The notes: a model not told the origin generated them from the sequence alone. DNA of 64,000 nucleotides from Marinobacter salicampi (GCF_011074795.1 NZ_JAAMPF010000018.1:62001-126000), one strand, 5' to 3'; shown: positions 18,522 through 27,473, counted from the stretch's first letter. A program made the numbers and translations.

Positions 18522-20624
18522 CTACTTGGCCTTGTCGTCGAAACGCTTGCCTTCGGCGGCGCAGCGGGCCAGCAGCGGCGCGGGCTCCCAGAAGCCGGGC
18601 TCGGTGTGGGGGTTGTCGGCAAAGGGCTCCATGTCACGAACCACGTTGGCCAGGCCCACTTCTTCAGCGTAATGCATGGGGCCGCCAGGGAAGACAGGGA
18701 AGCCGTAGCCGGTGAGGTACACCATGTCGATGTCGGACGCACGCTGGGCAATGCCTTCCTCCAGCAGCCGGGCCCCTTCATTTACCAGGGCGTAGACACA
18801 GCGCTGAACGATTTCCTGGTTGGAAATCTTGCGCGGCGTAATGCCCAGCTCAGCGCGGACCTCGTCCACTACCCTGTCCACTTCCGGGTCGTGCAGGGCG
18901 TTGCGGTTGCCGGGCTCGTAGCGATAGAAGCCTGAGCCGGTCTTCTGGCCGTAGCGGCCCATTTCGCACAGCCGGTCGGCCACCACCATCTTTTTCATGC
19001 CGGGCTTTTCAGCGTATTGGCGCTTGCGGATGGCCCAGCCAATGTCGCCACCGGCCAGGTCCGCCATGCGCAAGGGTCCCATGGCAAAGCCGAATTTCTC
19101 GATGGCCTTGTCGATCTGCTGGACGCTGGCGCCTTCCTGCAGCATCAGCAGAGCTTCGCGCTGGTACTGGTTGATCATGCGGTTGCCGATAAAGCCATCA
19201 CAGACACCGGAAACCACAGCGGTTTTCTTGATGGTCTTGGCAAGTTTCATGGCGGTGGCCAGCACGTCCTTCGCCGTCTTGTCGCCGCGGACCACTTCCA
19301 GGAGCTTCATGATGTTGGCAGGGCTGAAGAAGTGCAGACCGATCACATCTTCCGGGCGTCTGGTGAAGCTGGCGATCTGGTTCAGGTCCAGAGTGGAGGT
19401 GTTGGACGCCAGGATGGCGCCGGGCTTGCAGGTTTTGTCCAGGGTCTCGAACACCGACTGCTTGACGCTCATCTCCTCGAATACGGCTTCGATCACCAGG
19501 TCCACATCAGCCAGTGGCTCATAGTCGAGGGAGGTGGTCAGCAGGTCCAGGCAGGCCCTGGCCTTGTCTTCCTTCATCTTGCCTTTCTTGACCCGGCCTT
19601 CAAAGACCTTCTGGATATGGGCGATGCCCCGGTCCAGGCCTTCCTGCTTCATTTCGACGATGGTGACGGGAATGCCGGCCATCAGGAAATTGATGGAAAT
19701 CCCGGTACCCATGGTGCCGGCGCCAATGACACCGACCTTATTGATTTCCCGGGTTGGGGTATCGGAAGGCACGTCGGCGACCTTGCTGGTCAGGCGCTCA
19801 GCAAAAAAAGCATGGCGCAAAGCCCGGGATTCAGGGGTCTGGACCAGATGGGAGAAGGCATCGCGCTCGACCTGCATGCCGGCATCAAAAGGCTTGGTGA
19901 CCGCGGCCGCTACCGCATCAACGCACTTTAGGGGCGCGGGGTAATTCTTCGCCACTGCACCCACGGTATTGCGGGCAAACATGAAGAAGCCTTCCGGGTT
20001 TGCGTGCTTTGCTTTCAGGTCCCGCACCCGCTTGAGGGGCAGGTTGTCGTCGATAATCTTGCGGGCCAGGGCCGTTGCGCCCTCCATCAGGTCCCCTTCG
20101 ACAATCTCGTCGAACAAAGGGCTGCCCTGGAACTGTTTGGCTGGCATGGCAGCACCGGAGACAATCATGTTGAGGGCATGCTCAGCACCGATCAGCCGGG
20201 GCAGCCGCTGGGTGCCGCCGGCGCCGGGCAGGAGGCCCAGCTTCACTTCCGGCAGGGAAATCTGGGCGTCCGGCTTGGCAACCCGGTAATGGCAACCGAG
20301 GGCCAGTTCAAGCCCGCCGCCCATGCAGGCCCCACTGATCGCGGCAATAACCGGCTTGCTGGAGGTTTCCAGGTAGTGGATAACGGTTGTCAGGATAGGC
20401 TCGGCCAGCATCTTTGAGGTGCCGAATTCGCTGATGTCGGCGCCGCCGGAGAAAGCACGATCGGAACCGATGATAACCACGGCCTTGATGGCGTTATCGT
20501 CTTCGGCTTTCTTGAGGCCATTAACGATACCCTGGCGCAGGGCAAGGCCCAGGCCGTTGACCGGCGGGTTGTCGAGTCGGATAACGGCGATATCACCGTT
20601 GACGTCGTAATGCGCGGTACTCAT
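18522..20624 (-). CDS. bifunctional enoyl-CoA hydratase / 3-hydroxyacyl-CoA dehydrogenase (FadB/PBE-like)
   Basis: A 700-residue multifunctional beta-oxidation enzyme. The crotonase domain occupies about 1-190, with the oxyanion stretch SGGADISEF and candidate catalytic glutamates in GLELALG and SLPEVKLG. The NAD-binding dehydrogenase domain starts at 311 (GAGTMGTGI), and two C-terminal 3HCDH domains follow. The order and length match the peroxisomal-type bifunctional enzyme group and FadB/FadJ. The frame extends 66 codons further upstream, but ATG 20624 with CAAGGAGC is the right start. It heads the five-gene set. Two tandem operators and a divergent TetR gene lie directly upstream. Confidence 0.93.
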   Translation of the reverse strand: MSTAHYDVNGDIAVIRLDNPPVNGLGLALRQGIVNGLKKAEDDNAIKAVVIIGSDRAFSGGADISEFGTSKMLAEPILTTVIHYLETSSKPVIAAISGACMGGGLELALGCHYRVAKPDAQISLPEVKLGLLPGAGGTQRLPRLIGAEHALNMIVSGAAMPAKQFQGSPLFDEIVEGDLMEGATALARKIIDDNLPLKRVRDLKAKHANPEGFFMFARNTVGAVAKNYPAPLKCVDAVAAAVTKPFDAGMQVERDAFSHLVQTPESRALRHAFFAERLTSKVADVPSDTPTREINKVGVIGAGTMGTGISINFLMAGIPVTIVEMKQEGLDRGIAHIQKVFEGRVKKGKMKEDKARACLDLLTTSLDYEPLADVDLVIEAVFEEMSVKQSVFETLDKTCKPGAILASNTSTLDLNQIASFTRRPEDVIGLHFFSPANIMKLLEVVRGDKTAKDVLATAMKLAKTIKKTAVVSGVCDGFIGNRMINQYQREALLMLQEGASVQQIDKAIEKFGFAMGPLRMADLAGGDIGWAIRKRQYAEKPGMKKMVVADRLCEMGRYGQKTGSGFYRYEPGNRNALHDPEVDRVVDEVRAELGITPRKISNQEIVQRCVYALVNEGARLLEEGIAQRASDIDMVYLTGYGFPVFPGGPMHYAEEVGLANVVRDMEPFADNPHTEPGFWEPAPLLARCAAEGKRFDDKAK

Positions 20625-20723
20625 GTGCAGCTCCTTGTGGGCAGGGCGGAGGTGGCAAGCCGGATGGCTTCGGCCCCGCCTGGTCTCAGACTCTGTGCCG
20701 GGAATCCGTGGGTGACTGTTCCC

Positions 20724-20760
20724 ATACACTGGTGTATTGTGTGCCCATACACTAATGTAT
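20724..20760. promoter_or_regulatory. tandem TetR operators, 23-bp spacing
   Basis: CCCATACACT-GGTGTAT (20721-20737) and CCCATACACT-AATGTAT (20744-20760) repeat with a 23-bp period. Each is a near-palindrome ATACAC-N2-GTGTAT. They sit between the divergent FadB-like gene (start 20624) and the TetR gene (start 20853), where RNA polymerase would bind. Confidence 0.65.
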
Positions 20761-20852
20761 GTTGTCAGGCTGGTCAACGCTTCAGGTAGAATCCGGCCCC
20801 GCTCAGTATGATCATTCAACATCGTCTACTCCGAGACCCCAGGAAGCTGTAT

Positions 20853-21464
20853 ATGACTGATCCCCAAGCTCCTGCCCGACGCAGCCGAACTGTATCGGAC
20901 AAGCCCCAGCTCACCCGGGATGACTGGCTGGACGCCGCAGCAGGGGAAGTGGCGGCAGGGGGCTTTGGCCAGCTTCGGGTACTGACCCTGGCAAAGAAGC
21001 TGGGCGTGACCCGGGGCAGTTTCTATTGGCACTTCAAGGATCATGAAGACCTGGTGGTGAGTTTTCTCAATCGCTGGCGGGACCGGCGTCTTCATGAGCT
21101 CCAGTACTGGAAGCCCCGCGGTGGCGAGGTTGAGGCCGAGCTGCGCCAGATTCTTGAGCTGCTGCTGACCGACGCCTCAAGGAATATCCGACGTCTGCAG
21201 GTGGAACTGGCAGTGCGGGATTATGCCCGTCGCAATGACTACGCCGCCGAGCTGGTGACGGAGGTGGACGCTGCCCGGATCAACCAGAACTGCACCCTGT
21301 TCGAGCGTCTGACCAAAGATCCGGAGCGGGTACGGGATCTGTCCCTGCTGCTGTATGTCGCAACCATCGGCTCACAGGTGGTGCTCACCGGCAAGAAAGG
21401 TGACGAAGAGGCTATCCGTCGCATTGAAGACCTGATGGCACGGGTGGTTCTGGGCCAGAGATGA
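20853..21464 (+). CDS. TetR-family regulator of the beta-oxidation set
   Basis: A 203-residue TetR-type repressor. A short basic N-terminal arm (RRSRTVSDK) is followed by a helix-turn-helix at about 35-65 (LTLAKKLGVTRGSFYWHFKDHEDL). The effector domain is helical. The open frame begins at 20808, but ATG 20853 with AGGAAGC upstream is preferred. Divergence from the FadB-like gene and the tandem operators in the gap point to acyl-CoA-responsive control of the degradative genes, by inference from position. The downstream ExoD-family gene starts 10 bp after its stop and may be co-transcribed. Confidence 0.9.
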   Translation: MTDPQAPARRSRTVSDKPQLTRDDWLDAAAGEVAAGGFGQLRVLTLAKKLGVTRGSFYWHFKDHEDLVVSFLNRWRDRRLHELQYWKPRGGEVEAELRQILELLLTDASRNIRRLQVELAVRDYARRNDYAAELVTEVDAARINQNCTLFERLTKDPERVRDLSLLLYVATIGSQVVLTGKKGDEEAIRRIEDLMARVVLGQR

Positions 21465-21474
21465 AGGGGATTTC

Positions 21475-22146
21475 ATGCCCCGCACTTCTAGGCGGAGAAG
21501 GATTGTGGTTGACTGGAAGCAGACTCCAAACCTGAGCCCCGAAGGAACCGGCGCCGTGGTTGAAAAATACGAACCTGCCAACCTTGAACAGATGCTGGAT
21601 CGCATTGAAAGCAAGGCACCTGGCGACAAACATATTTCCATTGGCGAGATGCTGGACGCGGTGGGTCGGCGCTCTTTCGGGCCGGTGCTGCTACTGGTGG
21701 GGCTTATCCTGGTCACGCCGCTCAGTGGCATGCCCGGCATGCCAACGCTGATGGGTCTGCTGGTGCTTCTGACTCTGGGCCAGATTCTGGCTGGTCGGAA
21801 GCACTTCTGGCTGCCCGCCCTGCTGGTCAGGCGCGAGGTGCCAAGGGACAAGCTTGTGCGTGGTCTGGAATTACTGCGGCCGACGGCGCGCCGGATCGAC
21901 CGTCTTCTGCGGCCCCGTGCAACCCTGCTGGTAAAAGGGCCCGGGCTCTATGTCACCGCTGTGGTGTGTATGGTCATCGCCATATTCATGCCGGCCACGG
22001 AAGTGGTGCCTTTCAGTTCCAGTATCGCCGGGGTTGCACTGATGGCCTTTGGGCTGGCCATCATTTCACGGGACGGCGTGCTGGCCCTGTTTGGCTGGGC
22101 CGTAACGGTCGTGGCCCCGCTGACACTCTATTTGAACCTGACCTGA
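21475..22146 (+). CDS. ExoD-family membrane protein (copy A)
   Basis: 223 residues of the ExoD family. An N-terminal cytoplasmic part is followed by four to five hydrophobic helices. The family blocks are FGPVLLLVGLILVTPLSG, PTLMGLLVLLTLGQ, RDKLVRGLE and the C-terminal FGLAIISRDG. ExoD was named for an exopolysaccharide phenotype in Sinorhizobium, but its molecular role is unknown. ATG 21475 has AAGGGG; GTG 21505 is an alternative. It is about half identical, by eye, to the gene at 26880. It probably shares a transcript with the TetR gene 10 bp upstream. Confidence 0.85.
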   Translation: MPRTSRRRRIVVDWKQTPNLSPEGTGAVVEKYEPANLEQMLDRIESKAPGDKHISIGEMLDAVGRRSFGPVLLLVGLILVTPLSGMPGMPTLMGLLVLLTLGQILAGRKHFWLPALLVRREVPRDKLVRGLELLRPTARRIDRLLRPRATLLVKGPGLYVTAVVCMVIAIFMPATEVVPFSSSIAGVALMAFGLAIISRDGVLALFGWAVTVVAPLTLYLNLT

Positions 22147-22300
22147 CCTGACCGGAGGCCGGGCCGGCTGTACCTGCTTTTATTAGAACTCGGTATTGTT
22201 CATCGGGCCCCCGTGTGTGGCAGCATAGTGCCTGTTTCGACGGGACTGTCACTAAGCGTTCCACTGCCCCCGTTCGTTTTCAGAGCACACGTTTCCGAAC

Positions 22301-22338
22301 ACTGTTTTACCAAACTGTTTCACCATACTGTTCTACCA
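22301..22338 (+). repeat. three 13-bp tandem repeats upstream of an orphan secreted-protein gene
   Basis: ACTGTTTTACCA (22301-22312), ACTGTTTCACCA (22314-22325) and ACTGTTCTACCA (22327-22338) recur with an exact 13-bp period. They end 34 bp before the ATG at 22373. They may be a regulator array or part of the leader RNA; no known operator was recognised. Confidence 0.7.
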
Positions 22339-22372
22339 CACATTGTCAGGTTGTCCTGTGTCGGGGTTCTGC

Positions 22373-23239
22373 ATGTCTGATAAAAGGTTTCCCTTACTAC
22401 ACCAGGCGCCGGCCACAGGTTACTGGTCAGCCCTGTTGCTGGTTCTGCTTAGTACGCCTCCCGGCCAGGCTAGCGAAGACGAATCCTGCCTTGCATCGGC
22501 ACAGTCCCCGAACGAGCGGGTATATTGTCAGGTGGTGAGCCAGGGTGCTGGCCAGAGCCTGCCTTCGCTGGTGGATTTCCGTCGCAATGATCCCCAGGTC
22601 CAGTTGTTATTGCTTAAAAGGCCGGCAGCGGCCCTGGGTATTGTGTTGGCAGACCAGTCAGAGTCCCCGAAACCCCCTTCTGGGCCAACTGCCGAAGCCA
22701 CCCGGCCGTTGCCCTCCCATGATCGGGACCGCTCTGTCGGCTCGGGCACAAGTGGGGGCGATCCCCTGGCCCGGTGCCAGCTCAAAGGCGCCACCATCTC
22801 CTGCCATGGCAAGACTTACAAACTTGTGGCAAACCAGCAGAACCGAGAACTTGCGGACGGTGCCCTGGCCCTCGCCAACAGACTGGACCTGCCGGGTTTC
22901 GAGGGTGGTCCGGGCGACGATGCCGAAGTGCGGGCCTATCTTTCCGGGGCCTATGACCGTTATATCGCCGGCATGCTCAGTATTGGCCTGGGTGCCAATA
23001 CCATGAGTTTTACCCGCTTCCATCGTGCGTTTTACCGGATGCAGGAAGAGCGGGTGGATTTTGCCGGCCGTATGGAAGAGACCTTTCAACTGCTTAAGAA
23101 AGACAAGCAGACCCTTGGGGTGCAGGATCATTACACCGATAAGCTGCCCCAGGACCTGAATGCCTGTGCGGAGGCGGGCAGGGGCCTCATCGTCTGCGAT
23201 GATATCGCCACCAACTGGGTCTATCGTCGCCAGCGCTGA
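22373..23239 (+). CDS. hypothetical secreted protein
   Basis: A 288-residue protein of no family I recognise. A hydrophobic signal segment (about 13-33, ending PPGQAS) is followed by a Cys-containing N-terminal part (EDESCLASAQSPNERVYCQVV). A Pro/Ser/Arg-rich linker (about 92-125) precedes a C-terminal domain with Cys pairs (ARCQLKGATISCHGK near 130, and LNACAEAGRGLIVCDD near the end). Even cysteine numbers and the signal peptide suggest a periplasmic disulfide-bonded protein. The frame opens at 22343, but ATG 22373 gives the best signal peptide. A 13-bp tandem repeat lies just upstream. Confidence 0.7.
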   Translation: MSDKRFPLLHQAPATGYWSALLLVLLSTPPGQASEDESCLASAQSPNERVYCQVVSQGAGQSLPSLVDFRRNDPQVQLLLLKRPAAALGIVLADQSESPKPPSGPTAEATRPLPSHDRDRSVGSGTSGGDPLARCQLKGATISCHGKTYKLVANQQNRELADGALALANRLDLPGFEGGPGDDAEVRAYLSGAYDRYIAGMLSIGLGANTMSFTRFHRAFYRMQEERVDFAGRMEETFQLLKKDKQTLGVQDHYTDKLPQDLNACAEAGRGLIVCDDIATNWVYRRQR

Positions 23240-23257
23240 GGCCGCGGCAATCAGGCC

Positions 23258-24130
23258 TTAGCTGACATCCAGAAAGTCGTTAAGATAGTCTGCCACCAGA
23301 GCCGGCTGCTCCTCCTGCAGAAAATGCCCGGCCTCGATCTGCTCTATCCGCAGGTCTTCGAAGCAGTCGTCGATGTGGTTCAGGTATTCAGGAATAATGA
23401 TGCGGTCTTTGTTGCCGTATAGGTACAGTGAGGGCATGGGCCATACGTGGCTTGCCAGGGTGGCCCAGCGCTTGGCATCGGCGCCAAAGGTGCGGTAGTA
23501 GTTGGCACTTGTGCCTGGAGTGCCCGGGGTCAGGAAGGTACGCACGTACTCATCCAGGGCATCCTGTGGGAAGGGTTCGCCATTCCAGGTCTTGAGGAAG
23601 TGCCCGAGCCAGGCTTCTTCGGCACCGGGGATCATGGCTTCCGGTAAGTCGGGCGTCTGCAGGAAATGCTGGTACCAGTAGGGGTTACCGCTGCTACTGC
23701 GAACTTTTTCGATGACTTCCTGGTTGCCCTTGAGATTATTGATCACGGCAATGTTCATGATCACCAGGCGCTCGACCCGTCCGGGTTCAGCCAGCGCCAT
23801 TTCCTGGGCCACAACGCCGCCCCAGTCGTGGCCGACCAGATTGAACTGGTTGATCTTCAGGCCATCCAGCAGTGCGATGACATCCTGGGCCAGCTCATGT
23901 TTGTGATAGTGCCCCAGATCCGGCGTGCGTTCGCTGTCGCCCAGGCCCCTGAGGTCCGGTGCGATAATGCGAAGCCCTGGCGCCAGGTGATGGGCGACCT
24001 GCTCCCAGCAATAGGAGCTTTCCGGCCAGCCGTGGATCATGACTAGGGGTATGCCGGCGGGGTCGCCGCCTTCACGGTAGGTGAACAGGCCGCGTTTGGT
24101 CTGGAGGGAAAGGGGTTCACTTAGGTGCAT
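23258..24130 (-). CDS. alpha/beta hydrolase, epoxide hydrolase-like
   Basis: A 290-residue alpha/beta hydrolase. The oxyanion motif is HGWPESSYCWE, followed by DLRGLGDS. The nucleophile elbow GHDWGG has Asp as nucleophile, the mark of epoxide hydrolases and haloalkane dehalogenases. A cap domain and a catalytic His in EAGHFLQEE complete the set. The HGWP oxyanion motif favours epoxide hydrolase. The frame opens earlier at 24184, but ATG 24130 with CAAGGAGC is preferred. Substrate unknown. It is divergent from the MarC-family gene. Confidence 0.85.
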   Translation of the reverse strand: MHLSEPLSLQTKRGLFTYREGGDPAGIPLVMIHGWPESSYCWEQVAHHLAPGLRIIAPDLRGLGDSERTPDLGHYHKHELAQDVIALLDGLKINQFNLVGHDWGGVVAQEMALAEPGRVERLVIMNIAVINNLKGNQEVIEKVRSSSGNPYWYQHFLQTPDLPEAMIPGAEEAWLGHFLKTWNGEPFPQDALDEYVRTFLTPGTPGTSANYYRTFGADAKRWATLASHVWPMPSLYLYGNKDRIIIPEYLNHIDDCFEDLRIEQIEAGHFLQEEQPALVADYLNDFLDVS

Positions 24131-24245
24131 GACTGGCTCCTTGTACAGGTTCATTTCCGGATATCCGTATCGGTAACTGACCATAACGCAGATCAGAATG
24201 GGTGGCTATGATGGGCGGCTCAACCTTTCTGATTCCGGACCTGAC

Positions 24246-24881
24246 ATGCTTTCAGTCTTCTTCAGTACCTATCTGAGCAGTACCATCCGCTTTCTGTTCC
24301 TGCTGGCACCGTTTTTCGTGGTCACCATGTTCCTGGCGCTCACCCGTGGCCAGTCGGCTATGGAAAAAGCGGCCATTATCAAGCGGGCCTGTATTTCTGC
24401 CCTGATCCTGGGAGTGGTGCTGTTCTTCGCAGGGCCCATCCTGTTCAACGCTATCGGCATTACCCTGGATTCGTTCCGGATCGGTGCCGGTGCCCTGCTG
24501 TTTCTGACCGCTATCAGCCTGGTCACCAGCGGCACCCGCAGCCATGCCACCGGCCTGCCGGATGAAGACAGGGATGACATCGCCGTGGTGCCGCTGGCGA
24601 TTCCGGTCATGATCGGCCCGGCCACCATTGGTGCCATACTGGTCTACGGCGCTGAACTCAAAAGCTTTTCCGAGGTGACGGGGGGGCTGCTGGGACTGGT
24701 GACCGGATTGGCAATGATGGCGTGGTTGTTATACCTGTCAGGCTATCTGGAGCGGGTCATGGGCAAGACCGGCCTCAACATCATGTCCAAGATCAGCGGC
24801 CTGATCCTCTCCGCCATGGCGGCTGAGATCATGCTGACCGGTATTGCGGGCTTTATCCGCAGTACCGGCCTGGGCAGCTAG
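24246..24881 (+). CDS. MarC-family integral membrane protein
   Basis: A 211-residue MarC-family protein with six hydrophobic helices. Conserved segments are IRFLFLLAPFFVVTMFLALT, KRACISALILG, the central AIPVMIGPATIGA re-entrant-like motif and KISGLILSAMAAEIMLTGI. The family was once linked to multiple antibiotic resistance, but that role has been dismissed and function remains uncertain. ATG 24246 is chosen because the protein then begins like other MarC proteins; the frame is open from 24198. It is convergent with the EamA gene. Confidence 0.88.
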   Translation: MLSVFFSTYLSSTIRFLFLLAPFFVVTMFLALTRGQSAMEKAAIIKRACISALILGVVLFFAGPILFNAIGITLDSFRIGAGALLFLTAISLVTSGTRSHATGLPDEDRDDIAVVPLAIPVMIGPATIGAILVYGAELKSFSEVTGGLLGLVTGLAMMAWLLYLSGYLERVMGKTGLNIMSKISGLILSAMAAEIMLTGIAGFIRSTGLGS

Positions 24882-24914
24882 TGTCCGGACCGGTTAGGCT
24901 CCTGACGGGCCCCA

Positions 24915-25805
24915 TCAGGGCGTTTCCGTGGCAGGGATCGCGCTGAACGGCCGCGCTGGCACGGACTTGCGCCGGCGCAGGCCCAACAGAACCAATGGCA
25001 CCACAATCATGGTACTGCCTACCAGGAACCACAGGTCGGGCATTTCACCGAATCCTATCCAGCCAAAGAAGACCGCCCAGATCAGCCCGGTATATTCGGC
25101 GCTGGTGACCTGGTTAGCTTCGACCTGCTGGTAGGCCAGCAAAACCGTGACGTTGTAGCCCAGAATGAACAGGGCGGAGCCGGCTGCGCTGAAAAGGATT
25201 TCGCCATCCCAGGCAGCGCCTTCCCAGAGCATCAGGGCAAGGCCCGCTGGAAGAATCAGCAAGTAATTGAGAATCAGTTTGTGGACCGTGGATTGGGTGC
25301 GGGGCAATTTGCGCACCAGCACCGCATTCAGGGCCAGGGTGGCAGCCGCCGCCAGAGCACTCAGGGCGCCCCAGCCCAACTCCACCGGCCGCAGGATCAC
25401 GATAATGCCGGCAAATCCGCTCACAACCGCCAATATGCTCAGCGGTGTCAGCCGTTCCCGGAAAAACACTACGGAAAATACCATGACCAGAATCGGCGCG
25501 GCATAAAATAGAGCATTGGCCGTTGCCAAAGGCAGGGTAATCAGGGCGACCACCATGCAGATGATCCCCACCAGGTGGATATGGGCCCTCAGCAGGTGCA
25601 CACCGAAGCCCTGGAACAGGCGGCTGGTGTCGACCATGTGCCACAGGGGCAGAAGAAGAACCAGGGTCAGCAGGCTGCGCACAAAAGCAAACTGGAAAAT
25701 CGGCGCCCCCGGCTCCAGCAACTTGATGAACACATCAGAGACCAGCGCCAGGGCGTTGCCAAGGACAAGTAATAGAATCGCGCTGTTGACGGTTTTTCCT
25801 GACAT
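24915..25805 (-). CDS. EamA/DMT-family transporter
   Basis: A 296-residue drug/metabolite transporter made of two EamA repeats, about 10 helices, with a basic C-terminal tail (LRRRKSVPAR). Such carriers export amino acids, nucleosides or drugs, and the substrate cannot be predicted. The ribosome site GGGAGG is strong. It is divergent from a LysR-type gene across 118 bp. LysR-type activators usually control the divergent gene, so the regulator at 25924 is its likely controller. A second EamA gene at 51648 is only distantly similar. Confidence 0.88.
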   Translation of the reverse strand: MSGKTVNSAILLLVLGNALALVSDVFIKLLEPGAPIFQFAFVRSLLTLVLLLPLWHMVDTSRLFQGFGVHLLRAHIHLVGIICMVVALITLPLATANALFYAAPILVMVFSVVFFRERLTPLSILAVVSGFAGIIVILRPVELGWGALSALAAAATLALNAVLVRKLPRTQSTVHKLILNYLLILPAGLALMLWEGAAWDGEILFSAAGSALFILGYNVTVLLAYQQVEANQVTSAEYTGLIWAVFFGWIGFGEMPDLWFLVGSTMIVVPLVLLGLRRRKSVPARPFSAIPATETP

Positions 25806-25923
25806 GTGGCCTCCCTTCTGCTGGTTGTTGATTGATTGCTGCGTGGTTCAATGGCGGGAGTTTAGAAAACAATAACTATCCGATAAAATGATATTTACGC
25901 TTCTGGCATGAGAAAAATAGATA

Positions 25924-26883
25924 ATGAAACTGCCCCCGCTGAATGCCCTGCCGGTTTTCGAGGCCGTTGCCCGGCTCAACAGTTTCTCCCGGGCGGCGCA
26001 GGAGCTGAATGTCAGCCAGAGCGCAGTCAGTCATCAGATCAAGAGTCTGGAAACCTGGCTGGGGGAGAAACTCTTTGTTCGCACCGGTCGTTATCTGACC
26101 CTGACCCCTGAAGGCGGCCAGTACCTGGAAACCGTCAGTTCGGCATTGATGCAGATCGAGCGTTCCACCCTGCAATTGCTGGGGCATGAAGAGGCACGCC
26201 TGAGACTGTCGGCGTTCAGTTCCTTTGCTGTCCGGTGGCTGGTGCCCCGCCTGCCGGACCTGCAGCGCCGGCACTCGCAACTGGATCTGGTGCTGGAGAT
26301 GACCAGTGAATCCCCGGCCCTGTCTGATCGGGTGGCGGACTGCTTCATCACCATTCATACCCGGTCCCCGGCGTTCAGCTACGACCTGCTCTATCGGGAG
26401 CAGCTGTTTCCGGTCTGCAGCCAGCAGTACTGGCAGACCCTGAGCCGGGAACTGGCTCTGCCGGAGCGTCAGGCAGAGGAGGGCAGGGCGAGCCTTACCC
26501 CGGGTGAGATTTCCCGGTACCCTCTGCTTTCCACCCATAGCATATACGGCCGCCACGCCGGCGACTGGCAGGAATGGTTCAAGGCGGTGGGCGAGCCCAT
26601 ACCGGCGTCGACCCGGATCCAGCACTTCAGCCATATGCTGCTGGCCCTGGAAGCCGCGCGCTTCCACCAGGGTATCGCCCTGACAAACGACTACATGCTC
26701 AGCAACCGCAGCGACTCGGATGATTTTGTCCGGGTGCCCTGTCATTCTCTGGTGACCGGCGATATATTCTATTTCGCCTTTAAAACCAGCCGCCGGAAGG
26801 AGCCCGGCATCCAGCTATTGCGACGCTGGTTGATTGAGGAGGCCATTCGCACAGGACTGCGACAGGAGGAAGATTCAGGATGA
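25924..26883 (+). CDS. LysR-type transcriptional regulator (GcvA-like)
   Basis: 319 residues. The N-terminal LysR helix-turn-helix (PPLNALPVFEAVARLNSFSRAAQELNVSQ, seen in two parts) begins in the style of GcvA/AmpR-type regulators. A substrate-binding domain of two lobes covers about 95-300. The intergenic region to the divergent EamA gene is A+T-rich and includes TATCCGATA, a possible operator half. The stop overlaps the ATG of the following ExoD-family gene in an ATGA arrangement (26880-26883), so the two are translationally coupled. Confidence 0.9.
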   Translation: MKLPPLNALPVFEAVARLNSFSRAAQELNVSQSAVSHQIKSLETWLGEKLFVRTGRYLTLTPEGGQYLETVSSALMQIERSTLQLLGHEEARLRLSAFSSFAVRWLVPRLPDLQRRHSQLDLVLEMTSESPALSDRVADCFITIHTRSPAFSYDLLYREQLFPVCSQQYWQTLSRELALPERQAEEGRASLTPGEISRYPLLSTHSIYGRHAGDWQEWFKAVGEPIPASTRIQHFSHMLLALEAARFHQGIALTNDYMLSNRSDSDDFVRVPCHSLVTGDIFYFAFKTSRRKEPGIQLLRRWLIEEAIRTGLRQEEDSG

Positions 26884-27473
26884 CCACATCGGAAGACCCA
26901 ACCACCCTTGAACAGCTGCTTGACCGGATCCGGGACAGATCCAGGGATGACGTGACTGTAACAGTGGAAGGGGTCATGGAATCGGTGGGACCCCGGTCTT
27001 TTGGCCCGATCCTGATCCTGGCCGGACTGATTGTTCTGGCCCCGCTGATCGGGGACATACCCGGGGTGCCGACGCTGATAGCCCTGCTGGTGCTGCTTAC
27101 TGTGGGCCAGATAGCGGTGCAGCGTGATCACATCTGGCTGCCATCCTGGCTGGCCCGGCGTCACATGTCCCGGGACAAGCTGGTACGGGGTACGGAATGG
27201 CTGCGCAAGCCAGCCCGCTTTATCGACCGGCTCGCCCGGCCACGGCTGACCTACCTGGTGACCGGGCCCGGGCTCTACGTCATGGTGACATGCTGCATCA
27301 TCATTGCCCTGGCAATGCCGGCCTTCGAGCTGATTCCCTTCAGTGCCAACGGCGCGGGCCTGGCGTTCGTGACCTTTGGCCTGGCTATCATCGCCAGGGA
27401 CGGCGTGATCGGAATGGTTGCCCTGCTGGTCATGGTTATCAGCGTGGGCTCGGTTATCAGGGCCTTGCTCTGA
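26880..27473 (+). CDS. ExoD-family membrane protein (copy B)
   Basis: A 197-residue paralogue of the gene at 21475, with the same family blocks: FGPILILAGLIVLAPLIG, PTLIALLVLLTVGQ, RDKLVRGTEWLR, LVTGPGLYVM and FGLAIIARDG. The N-terminal cytoplasmic region is shorter. It overlaps the LysR stop by 4 bp and is followed after 23 bp by the kinase-like gene, forming a three-gene run. The function is not established for the family. Confidence 0.85.
   Translation: MTTSEDPTTLEQLLDRIRDRSRDDVTVTVEGVMESVGPRSFGPILILAGLIVLAPLIGDIPGVPTLIALLVLLTVGQIAVQRDHIWLPSWLARRHMSRDKLVRGTEWLRKPARFIDRLARPRLTYLVTGPGLYVMVTCCIIIALAMPAFELIPFSANGAGLAFVTFGLAIIARDGVIGMVALLVMVISVGSVIRALL

Noticed and set aside
18997-20417. Several overlapping plus-strand frames antisense to the FadB-like gene
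   Set aside because: All mirror the bifunctional enzyme, whose motifs are complete.
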